This document shows positions 22,588 to 33,670 of a DNA stretch of 64,000 nt, piece after piece. Made by a program: the position numbers and the translations under genes. The first letter of the stretch is position 1, and the number at the start of each line of letters is the position of its first letter. Source of the stretch: Plasmodiophora brassicae. Taxonomy: Eukaryota; Endomyxa: Phytomyxea; Phytomyxea; Plasmodiophorida. Below the pieces are notes generated by a model. That model had not been told where the DNA came from. It did not search any database and saw only the letters and a program-made list of their open reading frames with translations. The stretch covers positions 1-64,000 of the forward strand of contig CP145415.1 of NCBI GenBank assembly GCA_036867785.1, given 5' to 3'.

Positions 22588-23934
22588 ATGGAAGTCGTCA
22601 AGTTCGCTGGCGGCGGCCCGCTGTTCGGGCGGGACTACCGCGTTCGCTTCCGGGCGTTGGATTCGTTGCTGGTCCACGAGGTCTGGCTGCCGAACGCGAC
22701 GATCATCTGCTCGCACCCGCCATACCTGCTCGCCTGCTACACGTCCTATGATGCCATCGACGACGCGGTATGCACGGACAGCATCGGCGGGCTGATCCCG
22801 TATGCCATCGTGATCGGGTCCCATCCCGAACTGAGGGAAGCGGCGGCGTCGGGGGGCGATGCGCGTCTTGACGCATCAGTCGGCACGAGTTTCGATATTG
22901 ATCCGTTTCCTCAGCTGAGCGTTCACGGGCTGCTCAACATCCCGGATCGCGTTCTGCAACACATTTCGGATCTCTTCAGCACTGCGGTATCGTTCCAGCT
23001 GCTTCCCTCGAGTAACGACATTTCTTTGCTTCTTGTCGGTCACGACAGCGACGACGATGTGTGCCGCGCGCGCCAGTCTACCCAGTACCCAGGGGTTATT
23101 GCAGGGGCTGCTGTCGTCCACCATATTTTCACTTTCCGCACAGCAATGAGAGGGCGTGAAATTGCTAGCGCCGTCCTCCAACCGCCGGCGCATGAAGGTC
23201 CCGGTCGTGTCCACACGGACGACAACCTGTTTCCCGGGATCCGCTGCGATGGACTGGAAGGCGTACACGTCAGCGTGGGGTCGTGGATCCGGTCAAGCGT
23301 CGACAACAATCGAGTCCTCGGGTTGATACCCACACCCTGCCTGTTGCCTGCGTACCGGGGCACGCTGCGGCATCGACTTCGCCGGCTGCTGTTTCGTCTG
23401 ACAGCATCAGCAGCGGCGCAACACCGATTCACTGGGCGCGCCATCAGCCACACATGTCCTGCCGGAACCCTAAGGCTGGGGACGGTCGCGTCCGTCACGG
23501 ATGACGTCGCTCGTGTCTTTGACACGCGGGACTCGCGCCGGTACAACAGGTTCGGCCTGACCACGGTTGAAGTTGATCCGGCCATAGCTGCCAACGTGAC
23601 CAACGTCGTCGTCGGTCCGGTATGCGGAAACAACACTCCGTTCCGGTACTCGTCCTTTGGCACCATCGACGACCACGTTGAGGACAAAGTCTACCTGATT
23701 TATCCCGAAAGCCTTGACGTGGGCGTGATACGCGCCAAATTCATCGGGTACAGATTCAACGTTCCAGTGGGAGAACGCCGTCGCAATGGCACGTTTCGCG
23801 CCTACCAAACCTATCGGAAGTTGGCTGTCCTGATCATGTCAATCCCAAACGCCGCTGTAGACGGCGGCTGCGGTACACCTGCACGGCGTCGTCCGATTCC
23901 TGACCTGCTCTACAAATGTTGGAAGCGGTGTTAA
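22588..23934 (+). CDS. Hypothetical protein, 448 codons, doubtful
   Basis: Open plus-strand frame starting ATGGAAGTCGTCAAG and ending at TAA 23932-23934, directly after the LINE remnant. No domain recognised. The second half (TVEVDPAIAANVTNVVVGPV, ..YSSFGTIDDHVEDKVYLIYP, VGVIRAKFIGYRFNV) has a beta-rich protein-like composition; the first half reads less naturally. In GC-rich DNA chance frames of this size occur, and the minus strand also has overlapping frames here, so this may be a retrotransposon or antisense frame. Confidence 0.3.
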   Translation: MEVVKFAGGGPLFGRDYRVRFRALDSLLVHEVWLPNATIICSHPPYLLACYTSYDAIDDAVCTDSIGGLIPYAIVIGSHPELREAAASGGDARLDASVGTSFDIDPFPQLSVHGLLNIPDRVLQHISDLFSTAVSFQLLPSSNDISLLLVGHDSDDDVCRARQSTQYPGVIAGAAVVHHIFTFRTAMRGREIASAVLQPPAHEGPGRVHTDDNLFPGIRCDGLEGVHVSVGSWIRSSVDNNRVLGLIPTPCLLPAYRGTLRHRLRRLLFRLTASAAAQHRFTGRAISHTCPAGTLRLGTVASVTDDVARVFDTRDSRRYNRFGLTTVEVDPAIAANVTNVVVGPVCGNNTPFRYSSFGTIDDHVEDKVYLIYPESLDVGVIRAKFIGYRFNVPVGERRRNGTFRAYQTYRKLAVLIMSIPNAAVDGGCGTPARRRPIPDLLYKCWKRC

Positions 23935-24474
23935 CGAGATCTTGCTGGACTCGCTTCCGGACAGCGTACGCGTCTGTGAGCTTGCGTGAACTTGTCGTTA
24001 GGTCCTCCTCTTGCGCTCGATAGACACGACGTGCTCGCACTTCGCCAACGTCCCTGAAAAGGATAGTCGCGTGATGAGCATTTGTGGGAGATAAACACAT
24101 TCTTAGTGACCGCCAGTCCCCAAATGGACCACATACGCTGATTGCAGTACTTGTTCTAGGGCTGTACCACGCTGCTATGAGGGCGGCAGGAGATTTCGAT
24201 GCCTGACGAGCGAACGCGGGAGTACTGTGGACTAGCCCTTGGACGACGTGTGCGTCTTCCTGTCCATGTCGCTCATGATGTCAATGGGCGCTTCTAACCG
24301 ACCGCATAGACTTCGATCGTGACTTGATTCGTCGCTGTCCTCTCTCCAATGCCAGGAGTTCACGTTCTCAAACATGCGCATGAGTGACGAACAGGACGTC
24401 GTTAGCATGCAGGGAGCCGAACGGTTTGCCGCAACGTCTGCAATCGTGATGAAGGAGACGGCGAAGAGGACCGC
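23935..24474. other. No gene recognised
   Basis: About 540 bp between the 448-codon frame and the protease pseudo-fragment; short frames only, no motif seen. Confidence 0.4.
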
Positions 24475-24815
24475 ACGCCTGCCCGACCAACGCCGTCCTG
24501 ATCGACCGACCGCATACGTCGCGACCATCGGGACGCGCGCGCGCCGACCTCCAGACGCAGGTCCTGACCGAGTCGCGCGTCGACGTCTGCTGGAGCGCCA
24601 CGACGTCGACGACGCGGGCACCTGGGCGCATGCATGCTGGCGTACCTGGGCGGCCTGCCCTGCACGATCTTCATCGCCGGGCACGCGCGACGCCAGATCC
24701 CAGAACCACAACGCCGACGACCTGATCCGCTGGGGCCCTGCCGGGCGCCCGTCGTCGTCGTCGTCGTCGCCCAACGGGCTCGGCGCGCTGGACGGGTCCG
24801 GCCAGGTGACCGGCA
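24475..24815 (+). pseudogene. S8 protease pseudo-fragment (first-exon region)
   Basis: Clearly homologous to 15400-15720 of the intact protease: both strands of words such as GGCCTGCC(C/T)TGCACGATCTT, GCCGGGCACGCGCGACG and GCGCTGGACGGGTCCGG occur in the same order. The reading frame is broken by small indels, a TCG-repeat expansion (near 24747-24771) replaces part of the sequence, and homology ends just before the catalytic Asp motif. It lies next to the 3' end of the transportin gene on the opposite strand. Confidence 0.85.
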
Positions 24816-24859
24816 GCACACGGGCGTTCGACCTATACTATATGATGTGTATGTGTGCC

Positions 24860-27800
24860 CTATACGTGGTAGGCGGCCTGCAACGTGGCGCGTACACCGG
24901 CGTCCACCGAGCCGAACAGCAGCGACCAGTGCGACGCGCCCACCGACGATTTGAACCTGCGCAAACGGGCACGATCGTCAGCACGCGGCGGGCAACGTCG
25001 TCGTCGTCGTCGTCGGGCACGCACCCGTGCAGGATGTGCCCGAACTGTTTCGCCAGGTCGGGCGGCGCCAACCGCCAGGACGCGATCGCCTGGCAGAATT
25101 GCGGGAAACCGTCTGCCAAAGGCATATCGCCCACGTGTTAGTGCACGCGAACACACGACAGAGCGCGCGCTGGGGTTGTCGTACCCAGGACCGGGCGCGG
25201 ATTGCTCTTGCAGACGGCGAGGAGGCCCTGGAACGCGCTCGCCTTCTCCTGGTCCTCCCTGTAGCGGCCCAGATGGATGCACCATGGTCGCAGGAACTGC
25301 TCCAGGTGGGCGCCCACCTCCCCAGGGCATTGACGCCCGAGCCTGCCCACACACATCACGGATCAGACGTGTGGGGAAGTGACGCGCGTGACCACCGACC
25401 TAGCGACAGTGATGGACAGGTTCTCGGCTAGCCGGGGGGCGACTCGGGGCATGTTCAGGATGGGGGCGATCCGCTGCAGGACGGCGGCGACGTGCGGCGC
25501 CAGCTCGGCAGGCGTGAGGTGATAGGCGATCTCGCCGATCGCCCAGCTGGCGTTGTTGCAGACGGCGACGTGCATCGGGTCGATGTTCGACGTCGTCACC
25601 GCCAGGAACTGTGGCACCGCCGGCCGGATGACGCCGAACGCGAACTTGGCCAGGTCGCCGATCAGGGCGATCGCCGACTGGCGAACCTCGGCGGACGGGT
25701 CCTTCGCGCACCGGTACAGGCACGACAGCAGCGACTGATGCGTCGCCGCGTTGTCCTCCCCGACCAGGACGGCCATGCGCCCCTGGATGCCCTCGCAGAC
25801 GCCGGACAGCAGGTCCAGGGCGCAGACGATGAACTCCTTGTCGGCGTACTCGCCGTCCGACGGCGACGCCAGCGCCGACAGCGTCGACTCGATGATCTGT
25901 AGGCACCGGTGGAGCGTCCCCGGGGCGAACACCGCGAACTCGTTGCCCAGGGCCTACCTCATGGTCAGACGACGCGTCGTCTGACCGCATAGGAGCACGA
26001 TTCGTACCTGGGCGACGTACGCCAGGCACTCCAGCAGCGGGAACATCGACGAGTCACCGTGCGCGGTGACGTTCCACTGCAGGATGATCGGGTTGACGAG
26101 CTCGGGGACCAGGTCGGGGTGCCGGGCGAGGTCGGGGCCGACCGCCTCCGCCAGCGACCCGATCGCGTCGTACAGCAACATGCGGTTCTTCGCCTGGTAC
26201 TTGTTGAACGCGAACATCAGCGCGTGCACGATCGGCGCGAGGTACGGGACGAGCAACGCCCCGCTCTCCTCGGCGAACGCCGCGAACGCAGAGCACGCCC
26301 CTTCCTGGACCTGGCGGGGGCGACCGGGTCAGCGACGATCACGTGCCCGTTGCGTTCGGCAGGCGAGCACCGCGCACGTACCTTCTTGTTCTTGTCGAGG
26401 ATGCGCTCGAGCAGGGCCTGGAGCGCGGGTTGGAACACGCCCTGGTTGCGCGTGATCCAGGACGCGTACCGGGACAGCGTCCAGCAGGTGATCGACCGGA
26501 TCAGCGGTTGTGGGTCGGCGCCCAGCAGTTGGATCAGGTAGGGGACCAGCGTCGCCAGGTGCGGCTCCAGGCCCGTGTACGCGCCCTCGGCAATGGCGCC
26601 CAGCGCCAGAATGCCACACTCGCGCCGCCGCCAGTCGTCCTGATCCGACAGGTGCTGCTGCAGGAGCGGCAGCAGCACCGGCAGCGTCTGGTTCTTGTAC
26701 GTCGTCGCCAGCTTGTCCAGCGCGCTCGCGCAGCACTTTCGCAGGTTCCACTCGGACCCGTCCTCGTCGTCGTCGTCGTCGTCGGACAGCGCCCCGTCGC
26801 TGTCGCCTTCGGCAGCGGCATCGGGCGACGTTATCGCCGACGACCCGCGGCTGTTGTGGAACCTTGGGCGGATATCCTCCGGGCGGTCGGGGACGTCCTC
26901 GTTCTCCAGCTCGTTGCAGTTGATCAGAATCGGGTCGTCGTCCGCGTACACCATCCCTGTGTGCCACCAATTATCGGTCAGCGCGGTGTCGCTGACGAAC
27001 GCGAAGCATCGTCACCTTGCAGCAGGACGGGGATGACGACGGGCAGGAACGGCAGCAGGGCGTTCAGGTCGCACTCGTCAGAGTTGCAGTAGATGCTCCA
27101 GAACTCATTCGCCTCGATGCTGACCGATGGGTCCTAGCAGCAGCACGCCGGTCAGACGACGACGAACCGGGCGCGCCGACGCGCGCCCAACGTACCTCGT
27201 CGGACGACGCGCGGATCATGAACTCGATCACGGGCCGGATCTGGGCCTGCACCAGGCCGTAGCGGATCTCGACGAGGACGACGAACGCGTGCACGACCTG
27301 CCGGCGGATGTCGGCGCTCGCCTCATGGCTGGCCGCCTGGAACAGCAGCGCCAGGTACGCCGGGAACGCCTGCACCAGCGCGTTCGGCATGTTGACCAGG
27401 AAGCGGTTCAGGGCGGACAGCGCCATGTACCGGAACGACGGCGCCGCGTGCCGCCCGGCAATGTCGATCAGGACGCCGACCATCTGCGTCGGCACCTGGG
27501 CGTTCGCCCCGGTCGGCGCTTCCTCCAGCCGCACCAGGTCGTCGCCGCAGTCCTCGCAGACCTTCGCCAGGGCGTTCAGGGCGCCGTCGACGGCATGGGC
27601 GCCGGCCGGCGCACGCAGCACGTTGCACAGGTGGACGACGAGGGCGGCCTTGGCTTCGAGGGGGCCCTTGGCCGCGATCGTCGACAGGACGGTGCCGGCG
27701 GTGCGCCGAATGAACGCGGCCGGGTCGGCCAGCGACGCCAGGGCGCGCGCCTGGATCGCCTGGCGGTCGTCGGGCGACGTGTTCTCGTAGTTGTCGCGCA

Positions 27801-28023
27801 GGTTGTTCTTCAGCATCAGGCCCGCCCGGGACCGTACGTCCGCGTCGACGGTCGCCTGCGCCATGATGTACGACAGGTACAGGTTGAACTGCGGGTGCCG
27901 CCGCGCCTGCTCCAGCTGCTTGAACACGGCCTGCAGCGACGCGTTGTCGTTCGCGGCGCTGTCCCGCAGCAGTTGGACGATCCGCTGCAGGTCGGCGCCC
28001 GACGGCTGCCACGCCATCGTCAT
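24860..28023 (-). CDS. TNPO1: Transportin (karyopherin beta-2 / importin), nuclear import receptor
   Basis: HEAT-repeat import receptor for PY-NLS cargo such as hnRNP proteins. Exons (5' to 3'): 27196-28023 (ATG at 28021-28023 or 28015-28017), 27016-27133, 26382-26956, 26008-26310, 25400-25953, 25185-25342, 25025-25112, 24860-24956; about 904-906 residues, as expected (human ~890-898). Diagnostic blocks in order: SADIRRQVVHAFVVLVEIRY, the acidic H8-loop region EDVPDRPEDIRPRF followed by a D/E run, WNLRKCCASALDKLA, LVRSITCWTLSRYASW-type segment, VCNNASWAIGEIAYHL, LEQFLRPWCIHLGRY, DGFPQFCQAIASW, HILHGFKSSVGASHW and a short hydrophobic tail. The last intron (24957-25024) includes a GAC-repeat tract. 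All introns are 54-72 nt and phases close without stops. Confidence 0.95.
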
Positions 28024-28602
28024 CGCCTCCACGCGGCGCACACGCGCGCGCAATACTCCGACGCTGCAGCTCTCGTCCGCCGCCAATACGATCAACTGCG
28101 GGGAACAGGTCGAGGGCAAGGCGCGCCAACCACCAGGGCACACACACACACACACACAACACGCACATTGACCGGGCCATCGTGCCAGAGCGACATCGGC
28201 GCCGGCTCCCGTCTGTGTCTACGATTCTTCGGATACCAGGTCGCGTGTGCTGCCCCTCAGATATGTATTACCGGGAGCGTGGCGGGCGGCGACCCTGAAC
28301 GCCCTCTCGCGCTGATACCGGCGTGCCGAATGCAGGTCGAACGTGGCGCGGCCGCGGCCAGACGAACAGAGATGCGACCAACCGCGCGCAGACAGCCGAT
28401 CCCAAAAATATACGTCGGGCGTCGTGCTATTTCTAGGCATGGGCTGGTCCTAAAAACGGGGAGCGGGGTGGGAGGCCGCGCGGCGCGCGTCCGCCCCCCC
28501 GCCCGGGTGCGCCGGATGGTCGTCGTCGTCGCCGCCGGTCACTCTGCAATTGCTCGCTGTCGGTCCGCGTCGCCCGTCCGAATATCCGCGTAGTCGACCA
28601 CC
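28024..28602. promoter_or_regulatory. Divergent intergenic region, transportin / cofilin
   Basis: A 579-bp interval between start codons of divergent genes. It holds a CA-dinucleotide run (about 28139-28158). No other site identified. Confidence 0.45.
28139..28158. repeat. (CA)n microsatellite
   Basis: Ten consecutive CA dinucleotides, then ACACGCACA, in the divergent intergenic region. Confidence 0.9.
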
Positions 28603-29019
28603 ATGGTGTCCGCCGGCCTGAAGACCGATGAGGAGTGCATGACGCTGTTCAACGAGCTGAAACTGCGCAAGAAGTACAAGTACATCGTGTACGCCATCCT
28701 GGACAACACGATCACGATCGAGTCGAAGCTGCCGGGCGAGGCCCCGTTCCAGTACGCGAACTTTGTCAAGTTGCTGTCGGCGGCCAACGAGCCGCGGTTC
28801 GCCGTCCTCGACTACAACTACGAGGAGGAGGGCGTCCAGCGCAGCAAGATCGTCTTCGTGTTCTGGTGCCCGGACTCGACCAAGACGCGCGACAAGATGA
28901 TGTACGCGTCCGCCAAGGAGGACTTCCAGAAGAAGCTGACCGGCCTGCACAAGATCAAGCAGGTGAACGACGAGAGCGACCTGGACGAGGCCGAGATGCT
29001 CGCCCTGTGCAAACAATAA
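28603..29019 (+). CDS. ADF/cofilin, actin-depolymerising factor
   Basis: Single-exon gene of 138 residues, the usual length for the family, with start context CCACCATGG. It binds and severs actin filaments in the cytosol. Visible landmarks: Ser near the N terminus (MVSAGLK, the region of the regulatory phosphoserine), KKYKYIVYAILDN, the actin-binding long helix region FVFWCPDSTKTRDKMMYASA followed by KEDFQKKLTG, and a C-terminal acidic helix. Unusual for this window in having no intron. Third positions are strongly GC-rich, as in highly expressed neighbours. Confidence 0.96.
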   Translation: MVSAGLKTDEECMTLFNELKLRKKYKYIVYAILDNTITIESKLPGEAPFQYANFVKLLSAANEPRFAVLDYNYEEEGVQRSKIVFVFWCPDSTKTRDKMMYASAKEDFQKKLTGLHKIKQVNDESDLDEAEMLALCKQ

Positions 29020-29159
29020 GCGTATACGCGCGCGCCCCTGACGACGACGTCCAGACCTGGGCATGTCGCCGCCCCACCCCACCCTGCTATGATATCCACC
29101 GCCCGTCCACATACAAACCATGACGCACACACACACGTTAGCCAGCGACAGTGTATCAC

Positions 29160-30699
29160 TCAGAAGGCGTGGTCCGCCTTGCGGAACTCGGTCATGTCGG
29201 CCAGGACGCGCAGCAGGATCTGGGTCGGCGTCCACGTCTGCTGCGCGGGGACGACGCCGCAAACGTCGCCGGCCTCGCGGACGAACCAGTCGAGGTCGGC
29301 GCCGTCGCACCGGTTGCAGGCCTGCGCCAGCCTGATCTTGCGCGTCGCGAAGTGGTCGTCCAGGTCGAACAGCTCCAGGGGCGGCGGCGGCATCTCCCGG
29401 AAGCAGGGCGGGAACGCGGCCGGCTGCAGGCGCGGCTGCGGGATCTCGAACTCGGGCGGGATCAGCGTCAGCGGCGCGCTCGGCACGTCCAGGGCGACGC
29501 CCAGCGACACCGCCTCCGGGATCAGGTCGACGTTCAGGTCGAACAGGCGGTCGTCGAAGAGCGCCGTGAAGTTCTGTGGCGGGTCGTCGCTCTCCTGCAG
29601 GCACCCGTGCAGCGTGTCGGCCAGCGACGCCGTGTTCGGGCAGGCGACACGCTCGCCGAGGTCGACGCCGGCGTCGCGTCCTGGCGCGGGCACCTCGCAG
29701 CGCTCTGCGACACAACGACGATGATCGGGCGTCCACCGTTCACCCGCGTCGACCCTACCTAGGAGGAGCTTCAGGATGGCGCCCAGCAGTGCGTCATTGT
29801 TCTCCTTGTCGACGTAGTCGTCGGCGAAGACCTGCGAGGACCCGACGGCGACGAGGGTGCCGCCCGACGACGTGCGGACGGCGGCGCCGATCGGGCGGTT
29901 CGCCGGGAACGACAGCGATCCGCTCTGCAGGAGCGGGACGGCGGGCCTCTCCACGTCGATCGTGCACCCGAACGGGTACACGATCGGGAACCCGTCCCTG
30001 CGACGCGCGCCAGGTCAGTGACGCGCTGCCGGCGCGCGGACGCGCACCGACGTGATGTTAAACGACGACGGGTCCAGGTCGTGCAGGTCGACGACGCGGG
30101 TGTCGTGCGCCCCACCGCCGGCGAGCTTCGCGAGCTGCCCGCTCAGGGCGGGGTCGTGGATCAGCACCTGCTTCGGGTGGAAGTACCGCTGGAAGACGTG
30201 GCGGGCGACCGAGTCCGCGTTCAGGTGCATGCCGAACCGCTCCAGGAACTCGTTGAACGGCCCGTTGCGCTGGCCGGCGGCGTCGGACGCGTCGAACCCG
30301 AGCAGGAGGACGCTGCCCGACGATTTCTCCAGGTACGACGACAGCGCGTCGCGCTCGCTGGCAGACAAGGGCTCGCGGGGCCCCGCGAACACCACGAGCG
30401 ACGCCGTCGCCAGCAGGTCCTCGGTGATCTCCCCCGAATTCCTGTCCCGTACCCGTCACTGGTGAGCCAGGAATCGTTGCACGCCCTCCAGGTTACGTTG
30501 CGACGGCGTGGCGCTGCTTCAGCTTGCGAACGAACCCCTTCAGGCCGGACGCCGGCGTGAACAGCTCGTTCTTGGACGCGTCGATGACGACGGTGGACGG
30601 CGCCGACGCCTGGGCGGCGGCCTGCTGGCCCTCGCCGGTGACCACCTTGCGATCGCGGCCGATGTCCGCCGCGTGGCTCGTCGTGCCCAGCATTGCCAT
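29160..30699 (-). CDS. IFT52: Intraflagellar transport protein IFT52 (IFT-B)
   Basis: Core subunit of the IFT-B train that moves cargo along cilia. Exons (5' to 3'): 30497-30699, 30052-30441, 29759-29997, 29160-29704; 458 residues (typical 430-460). Conserved blocks: VVIDASKNELFTPASGLKGF, SLVVFAGPREPLSASE, FNEFLERFGMHLNADSVARH, FQRYFHPKQVLI, FPIVYPFGCTIDVERP, and the C-terminal LELFDLDDHFATRKIRLAQ, LDWFVREAGDVCGV. The N-terminal GIFT domain and the C-terminal IFT-complex-binding part are both complete. Intron 29705-29758 is 54 nt and has no in-frame stop, so its retention would add 18 residues. Its presence implies a flagellated life stage. Confidence 0.95.
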
Positions 30700-30862
30700 T
30701 CGCTGCGCGTGTCGCTCGCCAAAGGCCGATCGGCACCCGCGCCGCGCTATGACCTATAGACGTACTACAGGGCTGCTCCCCCCGAGGTCGGCGGGCCCGT
30801 ATTGCATTCGATCGGACGTGCTCTGTTTGGCGCAGCGGCGCGCAGTCGACCGTCGGTCGGTC

Positions 30863-31833
30863 ATGGGGATCGCTCCGCGCCATCTGGTCCTGGCGAGCAG
30901 AGCGCTCGGCTGGGGGTACTTCCTCGCCTGGTACGCCGCCGCACACGCCCCGCGACTCGGTTGCGTGCCTAACCAACGCCCAGGTCGCTGAGTTTCTACC
31001 AGCAAGTCGTCGTCAATTACCGTCTGCATCGCACGCCGCTGACCGGCCTGTCGCCACACTTCCTGGCGTACAATTTCACCGGGTTCCTGTTCTACGCCAT
31101 CTTCGTCACCGCCACGTACGCGGTACAGAAACGGGATGGGGCGGCGGTGTCGGTGGACCCGAACGATATCGCGTTCGCGGTGCACGCCCTGGTGATCACA
31201 GCGGTCACCATGGCGCAATACGTTGCGTACGGGGGCGCCCGGGCCCTATCGTACCGGCCAGCGCCCCCGCTGGCCTGGCTTCACACATACGTCCTGGCTG
31301 CGTTGTGGACGCTCGCAGGGCTGTGTGTGGCGCTGGCCGCCACCCGCCTCATACCCTGGATCGCGTCCGATTCGCCATCGTACCGTTTCTCGGTCGTGAC
31401 ATACCTCGGCTCGGCAAAGATATTTATCACCAGTACGATAACGACGTCGTCCATGTGTCTGCTGCACCCGCGTGCTAACTGTCTCTGTGTGTGTGGTGTG
31501 CACTTCGCACTCGTAACAGCACTGAAATACGTTCCGCAAGCGGTGCATAATGCCAGTCGACGTAGCACGGTGGGCTGGTCGATCGGCAACATCCTGCTGG
31601 ACCTTCTCGGCGGGCTGATGTCACTGGCGCAGCAGGCGCTTGACGCCGTCATCCAAGGCACGGCCGATGTCTTCACCGGCAACGTCCCGAAACTGCTGCT
31701 TGCGCTACTCTCCATCTCGTTCGACATCGTATTCATTGTCCAGCACTACGTCCTCTACCGAGGCCTTCCCGGCGACGAGCATGCCCCGTTACTCCATACG
31801 CGACCCTCGGGCGACCTCCCGGTCGCCATCTGA
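30863..31833 (+). CDS. CTNS: Cystinosin-like lysosomal cystine/H+ transporter
   Basis: Three exons: 30863-30930, 30984-31432, 31520-31833; 276 residues. PQ-loop protein exporting cystine from lysosomes. Matches to cystinosin in order: ALGWGYFLAW, SLSFYQQVVVNYRLHRTPLT and GLSPHFLAYNFTGFLFYAIF (first PQ-loop), DPNDIAFAVHAL, TLKYVPQAVHNASRRSTVGW and SIGNILLDLLGGLMSLAQQA (second PQ-loop), SISFDIVFIVQHYVLYR. It lacks the long glycosylated lumenal N terminus of the animal protein. Intron 31433-31519 is 87 nt (29 codons) without an in-frame stop. Confidence 0.93.
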
Positions 31834-32188
31834 CTAACGTACAAGTTGGCCCTATAGGAATACCCCTCTGGATTGCAGATTCATAGCTTGCCCGTGTGCC
31901 GCAACCTCCAACCCGTCTACCTGCATACAGGTCGTGACCGTGGAACAAGACGACGTGTGCAATGACGGGGCGAGCTGAGCGCTCGGCCCCACCAAGTCGC
32001 GCACTTCGGTTGACCTGCAGCCGCGCACGTTCCCGTTTCTGCGTTGGGCGGCTTGTGCGTCTGGCGAGTGCACCTGACCTACCGGAATGGCAGCTGGCGA
32101 GCGCGTGCCTGATTAGCATTCAACGTCGGACGCGCGCGCGTGCCCTTAGTTCAGCAGCGAGCGTTTGGTGCGGCAGGGCTCGTTCCCA
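31834..32188. other. Intergenic, nothing recognised
   Basis: About 355 bp between two plus-strand membrane-protein genes; no site identified. Confidence 0.4.
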
Positions 32189-33079
32189 ATGTCAGAACGG
32201 AACCCGCAGCTTCCAGACGCGTTGCTGGCGTTCGCTAGAGATCATGACTGGCGCCCGTCGGCTCTGGTGCAGTCGTTCCCTGCGTCGCCGTTCTCCTGGA
32301 TCGTTGCCGGCGCCCTGGTCGTGCAATGTGGACTCATGCTAGTTCGTACGCTGCCGGATCAGCTCCAACTGCGCCGAGTCCAGGGCGTTTCACATTGGGC
32401 ATCCATGATCGTAACCATACCGACCATGCTCCAGGTCCTTCTTAACGCCCTGTACGGTTCGAACGCGGCATCGATCGGCCCTGTCGTTGCCGTACAGGCC
32501 ATACTCCTGGTTATACTTTCATCAGCTGCGTTCTGGGTCGTATCAAACCTCGTGCCCGGTCGTCGGGCCGCCAAGTCGCAATCTGTGATCCATGTCCTCC
32601 TTATTTCCAGTGCGGTCGCGATCGCGATCTGCAGCGAACGAAGCGTGTCCACGGCGGCATCCTGCGTCATATGGACGGGGTCGCTGGCATTATCCCTGGC
32701 CACAGTCATTCTGGACGCCCTGCACCGGGGCGAGTTGGAACGCAGCGCCTTCGTCAAGTTGCATCCGAGTGAATTCGTGGTCGCACCCCCGTCCAAAGTC
32801 AACGTCGTCGTCGAACCTGACCTGGCCAGCGAAATCTCAATGCGTGTCGTTTCTGAGCACACGGCGCGGCACCCCGATGTACAGCTCCTGGAGACAGATC
32901 GAAGCGCGTTCGAGTCGCTGCTGCGACAGGAACTCCCGACGGCCGTCGTCGACCGCCCCTCGTTTATCGACTACGTCACCGAGGAGCTCATCGACATTGC
33001 GTTCGCCGAGTGGAACACCATCCGAGCCGGCGTCCGCTTCGCTGTTAGCAACTGGAACGATATGCATCCAGCCAAATAA
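32189..33079 (+). CDS. Multi-pass membrane protein, weak PQ-loop/SWEET resemblance
   Basis: Single-exon frame from ATG at 32189 (296 residues). Roughly five or six hydrophobic segments in the first 190 residues (SPFSWIVAGALVVQCGLML, MIVTIPTMLQVLLNALYG, VVAVQAILLVILSSAAFWVV, SVIHVLLISSAVAIAI, VIWTGSLALSLATVIL), then a soluble C-terminal ~110 residues. The run LPDQLQLRRVQGVSHWASMI followed by ALYG resembles a half of the MtN3/SWEET sugar-transporter fold, but the usual proline pattern is incomplete. It follows cystinosin on the same strand. I would not assign a substrate. Confidence 0.6.
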   Translation: MSERNPQLPDALLAFARDHDWRPSALVQSFPASPFSWIVAGALVVQCGLMLVRTLPDQLQLRRVQGVSHWASMIVTIPTMLQVLLNALYGSNAASIGPVVAVQAILLVILSSAAFWVVSNLVPGRRAAKSQSVIHVLLISSAVAIAICSERSVSTAASCVIWTGSLALSLATVILDALHRGELERSAFVKLHPSEFVVAPPSKVNVVVEPDLASEISMRVVSEHTARHPDVQLLETDRSAFESLLRQELPTAVVDRPSFIDYVTEELIDIAFAEWNTIRAGVRFAVSNWNDMHPAK

Positions 33080-33504
33080 ATTCGCGATCACGTGCGGGAA
33101 GAACAGACAGGGCAACGGGAGCCTCCCCGCGCTCCGGAGCGGCGTGTTTTGCGGCATGTTTTGCCGCAGGCCGGTAACACTGCTATACCGTGGCGCAGGT
33201 CGTGGCGTGGCTGCGAGGGCGTACCGCAGAGTCGGTGTGTCGTCCTCTGCAATGTTACCTACGGTAGATGTGAGATACATTGTGTACCGTAATGAGTCTG
33301 TATCAGCCTGGTTCGTGTACAGCAGGAACAGGACACGTTCCGGCCGGTCCCCGACCGATTACCTGCCGTATGTATGTAGCGCGCGGTCGCCGTCGCCGAC
33401 TGAGATGGCGAAGCCAGGAAGGTCGCTGGAACGACTGCCTTGTTCGTAAACAGAAGGCAGTCGTCGCGATCCAGCGGCGAGTAGTTCTCCTTTACCTTCG
33501 CGGA

Positions 33505-33670
33505 GGCAGTTGCCGGTGGCCGCCGAACTGGGCTGCCAGCCGGTGGCTGCCGATCTGGATTGCCTGGCGGCGCGTACCCAATTGGGTTGCCAGCCGATGC
33601 GTTCTGAGCCGGATCCCCTGCCGCGTCCTGCCGGGTTGGACTGCCTGCAACCATCTGCCGAATTGGATCC
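33505..33670. repeat. Degenerate ~27-bp tandem repeat
   Basis: Successive units share words such as TTGCCAGCCG, GGATTGCCTG and GGATCCCCTG. On the minus strand one frame gives 9-residue units of the kind RLATQLGTR / RQAIQIGSH / RLAAQFGGH. Divergence between units is high. Confidence 0.6.

Noticed and set aside
27127-28593. 488-codon plus-strand frame opposite transportin
   Set aside because: It is the antisense shadow of the GC-rich transportin exons, is low-complexity Arg/Val/Gln-rich, and the opposite strand gives a complete, phase-consistent transportin.
28450-29736. 428-codon minus-strand frame over cofilin and IFT52
   Set aside because: Overlaps cofilin on the other strand and an alternative frame of IFT52; composition is Arg/Ala-rich with no domain.
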